Source: an uncultured Flavobacteriaceae bacterium (GTDB lineage Bacteria > Bacteroidota > Bacteroidia > Flavobacteriales > Flavobacteriaceae). Taken from it: a stretch of DNA of 8,828 bases. Every line of letters begins with the position of its first letter. Positions within the stretch are counted from its first letter, which is position 1. Below, piece after piece: positions 6,209 through 8,828 of the stretch. Location of the stretch: assembly GCA_913052425.1 (NCBI GenBank), contig CAJXEG010000052.1, forward strand, positions 1 to 8,828. The letters run 5' to 3'. The position numbers were made by a program, and so were the translations under genes. A model generated the notes under the pieces. That model was given only the letters and a program-made list of their open reading frames with translations, did not search any database and was not told the DNA's origin.

Positions 6209-7252
6209 ATGAGTAAGCCCGGTTTAGAGGAGGTATTCAATCAGCTTTTGTCGGCTGACCAAGCCTTTGTTTTTTACAGATTACCAAAAGGCAAGACCGT
6301 GCATTGCCATTTTAAAGAAGATGCCTCACTGACCCTTACAGACGATTTAAAAATCAATGGCTTTGTGATGAGTCGATTTGATTCGCCTCTACCTGCTGTC
6401 TATATTTCCGATAAAAACCACTTGCAATTTGAGTATAAAACCCAAGCTTTTGAAAGAGAAGAGGCAGTTACCATTTTGGATTTAGAAAATAAATCATCAT
6501 TTATAAATGTAGTAAATGAAACCAAAAAGGCCATCGCATCGGGCCGCCTTAAAAAATTGGTGGTGGCCAGAAAAATCACGCAAAAAGAGGAGGTAGATGC
6601 TTTACAATTCTTTACCCATTTGTTGACCCTCTATCCCAATGCCATGGTCTATTTTTGGCATCATCCCAAAGCGGAGACATGGGTCGGTGCCAGCCCCGAA
6701 CAACTTTTTTCGGTGCACTCCGGTCGGCTCACTACCATGGCATTGGCGGGAACTTTACCCCATAATCCTAAGGAAGAATACCATTGGGGGGACAAAGAAA
6801 AAACAGAACAAGGCTGGGTCAAAGAGACCCTTGAAAGGGATTTGCAAGATCTTTTTCCATCTTCATTGGTCAAATGCTCCGAAACTTTTACCCGTAGGGC
6901 AGGTAATTTGGTACATTTATGTAATGAATTGTCGGTAGAAGCACAAAACATCAACACAACATTATTGCTCAAAAAATTACACCCCACCCCTGCAGTAGGT
7001 GGGATTCCTGTAGATGAGGGAATGCGTTTTCTGGCCGATCACGAAAACCTCGATCGAGCCTACTACACTGGATTTTTTGGCCCCGTGATGGGGGAGGATC
7101 AAATCGATTTGTTTGTGAATCTTCGCTGTGCGCAAATCATTTCAGAAGGCTTGGTCTTGTATGTGGGTGCAGGAATTACTAAAGACAGCGAACCTGAAAA
7201 AGAGTGGGAGGAAACACAAAACAAATCCAAAACCTTATTGGCCGCCCTTTAA
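6209..7252 (+). CDS. menF: Isochorismate synthase (MenF type), compact form
   Basis: The enzyme converts chorismate to isochorismate, the entry step of menaquinone synthesis, using Mg2+ and water as nucleophile. The 347-residue protein carries the chorismate-binding domain from about residue 100 to the end. Motifs are GRLKKLVVARK (112-122; Lys116 is the likely general base), GASPEQLF (160-167), ALAGT (178-182), Glu200 as a likely metal ligand, HPTPAVGG (258-265), YYTGFFG (285-291), GAGI (320-323) and EWEET (332-336; metal-binding Glu). It is shorter than E. coli MenF (about 430), with a reduced N-terminal segment of roughly 100 residues that I cannot match to a family. EntC, salicylate synthase and anthranilate or aminodeoxychorismate synthase share this fold; the menD neighbour favours MenF. 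The ATG follows the upstream stop with no gap, and menD begins 48 bases downstream. Confidence 0.93.
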   Translation: MSKPGLEEVFNQLLSADQAFVFYRLPKGKTVHCHFKEDASLTLTDDLKINGFVMSRFDSPLPAVYISDKNHLQFEYKTQAFEREEAVTILDLENKSSFINVVNETKKAIASGRLKKLVVARKITQKEEVDALQFFTHLLTLYPNAMVYFWHHPKAETWVGASPEQLFSVHSGRLTTMALAGTLPHNPKEEYHWGDKEKTEQGWVKETLERDLQDLFPSSLVKCSETFTRRAGNLVHLCNELSVEAQNINTTLLLKKLHPTPAVGGIPVDEGMRFLADHENLDRAYYTGFFGPVMGEDQIDLFVNLRCAQIISEGLVLYVGAGITKDSEPEKEWEETQNKSKTLLAAL

Positions 7253-7285
7253 CGTTTTTAAGCGGTTCAATCCCTTTGCGTTTTG

Positions 7286-7293
7286 TATTTTTG
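7286..7293 (+). promoter_or_regulatory. Possible -7 box in front of menD
   Basis: TATTTTTG matches the TAnnTTTG consensus exactly, but no TTG lies 17-23 bases upstream. The box is only 7 bases from the menD ATG at 7301, so a message starting from it would be nearly leaderless. T-rich chance matches are common here, and co-transcription with menF is the simpler view. Confidence 0.15.
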
Positions 7294-7300
7294 TAAGGCG

Positions 7301-8828
7301 ATGAAAATGAAAAATTCAGGGAGTAGATCGATTAAATACCCGGAGATTCCAATAGCCCAGACGGTTGTCCAATTCTGCCAAATGAAGGACATCCGGCACA
7401 TAGTGATTAGTGCGGGCTCCAGAAACGCACCATTGACCAACGGTTTTGTTGAAAATCCTTTCTTTAAAACCTACAGTATCGTAGATGAACGCTCGGCAGC
7501 TTTTTTTGCCATGGGCATGGCGCAGCAACTCAATACCCCTACGGCAGTGGTTTGTACCTCCGGCTCTGCGTTACTCAATTTTTATCCGGCCGTAGCTGAG
7601 GCTTTTTACAGCAATATTCCATTGGTCGTCATTTCTGCCGACCGTATGCCCCACCGCATTGATATTGGAGATGGTCAAACCATTCAACAAAAAGGAGTTT
7701 TCGAGCCGCATTTGGTCGATTTTGCCTATCTGAGTCCCGATGTAACACACGCTGCCGATACCTTACCGGAAAACCCCAATCAAAGGTTGATTCCTCCAAA
7801 AGCGACTCTAAAACAGATCGAAAACAAACAGCAGGAAATCCAAAAGGAAAATGAAAAACAAATCAATGGGGTCTTAAACCATGCCATTCAAAAAAGTGGC
7901 CCCGTCCACCTGAATGTTCCCATGGAAGAACCCTTGTATGGAATGACCACCTCCCCTATAGAAATCACTCAGAATACTGCACCCGAGCTTTCCCATCCCA
8001 GAGTAGACTTTAAAACTTTTAAAAAACAATGGCAGGAGGCAAAGAAAAAGCTCGTGTTGGTGGGGGTCAATGATCCCGACAGGATTGATAAACAGTGGTT
8101 GGATTTGATCGACGCTGACCCCTCGGTTATTTTGCTCACCGAAACCACTTCCAATTTGCGTTTGCCCAATGCCATCAATTCCATCGACTCTTTGATTGCT
8201 CCGCTTGAAAAGGGGGATTCTGATTTTTTTAAAATCTTACAACCCCAAATTTTATTGACTTTCGGAGGGATGGTAGTCTCCAAAAAAATAAAAAAACTAT
8301 TGAGGGATTATTCACCGCAAGAGCACTGGCATGTCGATCCCTACAAAGCTTATGACACTTACTATTGTTTAAAGCAACATTTTTCCATGTCTGTCAATGC
8401 TTTTTTTTCTGAATTATTTAAAGACTACCGCAGTCCGAAGAGTGATTATAAATCTTTGATTTTGGATCAGTATCGGGTCCAACTCAATATGGGGAAAACC
8501 TATCTTCGTTCTGTTCCCTTTTCTGACTTAAAAGCCTTTGAAACGATTTTTTCTAATCTTCCGCAAAGACTTCACCTCCAATTGGCCAACAGTTCAACGG
8601 TGCGCTACGCCCAGCTTTTTGATATACCTCAGCAGGCAGAGGTCTTTTGCAATCGAGGAACCAGTGGCATTGACGGGTCAACGGCTACTGCTATAGGGGC
8701 CGCTTTGATCAATCAAAACCCCAGCCTATTGGTTACGGGAGATCTCAGTTTCTTTTATGACATTAATGGATTGTGGAACGATCACATTCCCTCCAATTTT
8801 AGGGTTATTTTGATCAATAATCAGGGAG
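7301..8828 (+). CDS. menD: 2-succinyl-5-enolpyruvyl-6-hydroxy-3-cyclohexene-1-carboxylate synthase, C-terminal end missing at window edge
   Basis: MenD is a thiamine-diphosphate enzyme. It decarboxylates 2-oxoglutarate and adds the resulting succinyl-semialdehyde unit to isochorismate. The frame is open from ATG 7301 through the last base: 509 codons plus one base, with no stop. The family is usually about 550-590 residues, so only the extreme C-terminus is lost. VISAGSRNAPL (35-45) is the N-terminal substrate-binding block. VDERSAAFFAMGMA (61-74) contains Glu63, matching the cofactor-activating Glu of E. coli MenD. NRGTSGIDG is at 451-459. The thiamine-diphosphate/Mg2+ motif GDLSFFYDINGLWN spans 480-493, followed by a C-terminal VILINNQG strand. 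The usual SPGSR is SAGSR here. A second in-frame ATG at 7307 would shorten the protein by two residues, and I cannot choose between them. It follows menF on the same strand, so the product of one is the substrate of the other. Confidence 0.96.
   Translation, partial: MKMKNSGSRSIKYPEIPIAQTVVQFCQMKDIRHIVISAGSRNAPLTNGFVENPFFKTYSIVDERSAAFFAMGMAQQLNTPTAVVCTSGSALLNFYPAVAEAFYSNIPLVVISADRMPHRIDIGDGQTIQQKGVFEPHLVDFAYLSPDVTHAADTLPENPNQRLIPPKATLKQIENKQQEIQKENEKQINGVLNHAIQKSGPVHLNVPMEEPLYGMTTSPIEITQNTAPELSHPRVDFKTFKKQWQEAKKKLVLVGVNDPDRIDKQWLDLIDADPSVILLTETTSNLRLPNAINSIDSLIAPLEKGDSDFFKILQPQILLTFGGMVVSKKIKKLLRDYSPQEHWHVDPYKAYDTYYCLKQHFSMSVNAFFSELFKDYRSPKSDYKSLILDQYRVQLNMGKTYLRSVPFSDLKAFETIFSNLPQRLHLQLANSSTVRYAQLFDIPQQAEVFCNRGTSGIDGSTATAIGAALINQNPSLLVTGDLSFFYDINGLWNDHIPSNFRVILINNQG

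Noticed and set aside
6639..6987. Overlapping frames of about 100 codons on both strands within menF
   Set aside because: The menF frame is continuous with all chorismate-binding motifs through this stretch, and the alternatives are low-complexity shadows.
7316..8283. Minus-strand frames of 70 and 104 codons opposite menD
   Set aside because: menD is open without a stop over the full interval and carries the MenD and thiamine-diphosphate motifs, so these are antisense shadows.
1..8828. Mobile elements, CRISPR repeats, tRNA or rRNA genes, riboswitches, defence genes
   Set aside because: I looked on both strands for terminal inverted repeats, spaced direct repeats and conserved RNA signatures and saw none. 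The genes are all core metabolism, chaperone or RNA modification apart from the unknown gene.

Overview
The window looks like ordinary chromosomal core sequence from a member of the Bacteroidota, most likely class Flavobacteriia. The base composition is moderately AT-rich. Start codons lack convincing Shine-Dalgarno sequences. One candidate promoter follows the Bacteroidota pattern (TTG, about 17-23 bases, TAnnTTTG). The protein sequences themselves also read as flavobacterial. No tRNA, rRNA, CRISPR array, insertion sequence, phage or attachment site was seen.

Layout, left to right. (1) Bases 1-475, minus strand: the N-terminal 158 codons of leuA (2-isopropylmalate synthase), running off the left edge. 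(2) A divergent gap, then a plus-strand gene of about 522 codons for an uncharacterised soluble helical-repeat-like protein. (3) A minus-strand pair, panB (ketopantoate hydroxymethyltransferase) followed 15 bases later by an RluA-family pseudouridine synthase. The 3' end of the latter overlaps the unknown gene by 35 bases, tail to tail. (4) A 135-base divergent region upstream of panB and dnaK. It carries a perfect TGACA-AGG-TGTCA palindrome and a sigma-54-like TGGCAC-N5-TTGA element. (5) dnaK, complete, closed by a strong hairpin-plus-U-tract terminator. (6) A menaquinone block on the plus strand: a hotdog thioesterase (probable MenI), an isochorismate synthase (MenF) whose ATG directly abuts the thioesterase stop, and menD, which is open to the right edge at about codon 509.

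How the genes fit together. MenF turns chorismate into isochorismate. MenD adds a succinyl-semialdehyde unit from 2-oxoglutarate to give SEPHCHC. The thioesterase would act later, releasing 1,4-dihydroxy-2-naphthoate from its CoA ester. The block therefore supplies menaquinone for respiration. LeuA (leucine) and PanB (pantothenate/CoA) both start from 2-oxoisovalerate-related metabolism, but they sit in different transcription units and no co-regulation is visible. DnaK stands without grpE or dnaJ next to it.

I see no evidence for a new multi-gene system. The items most worth a second look are the dnaK upstream region, the uncharacterised 522-residue protein, and the assignment of the thioesterase to menaquinone synthesis by context. 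All calls come from reading the sequence; no database search was run.
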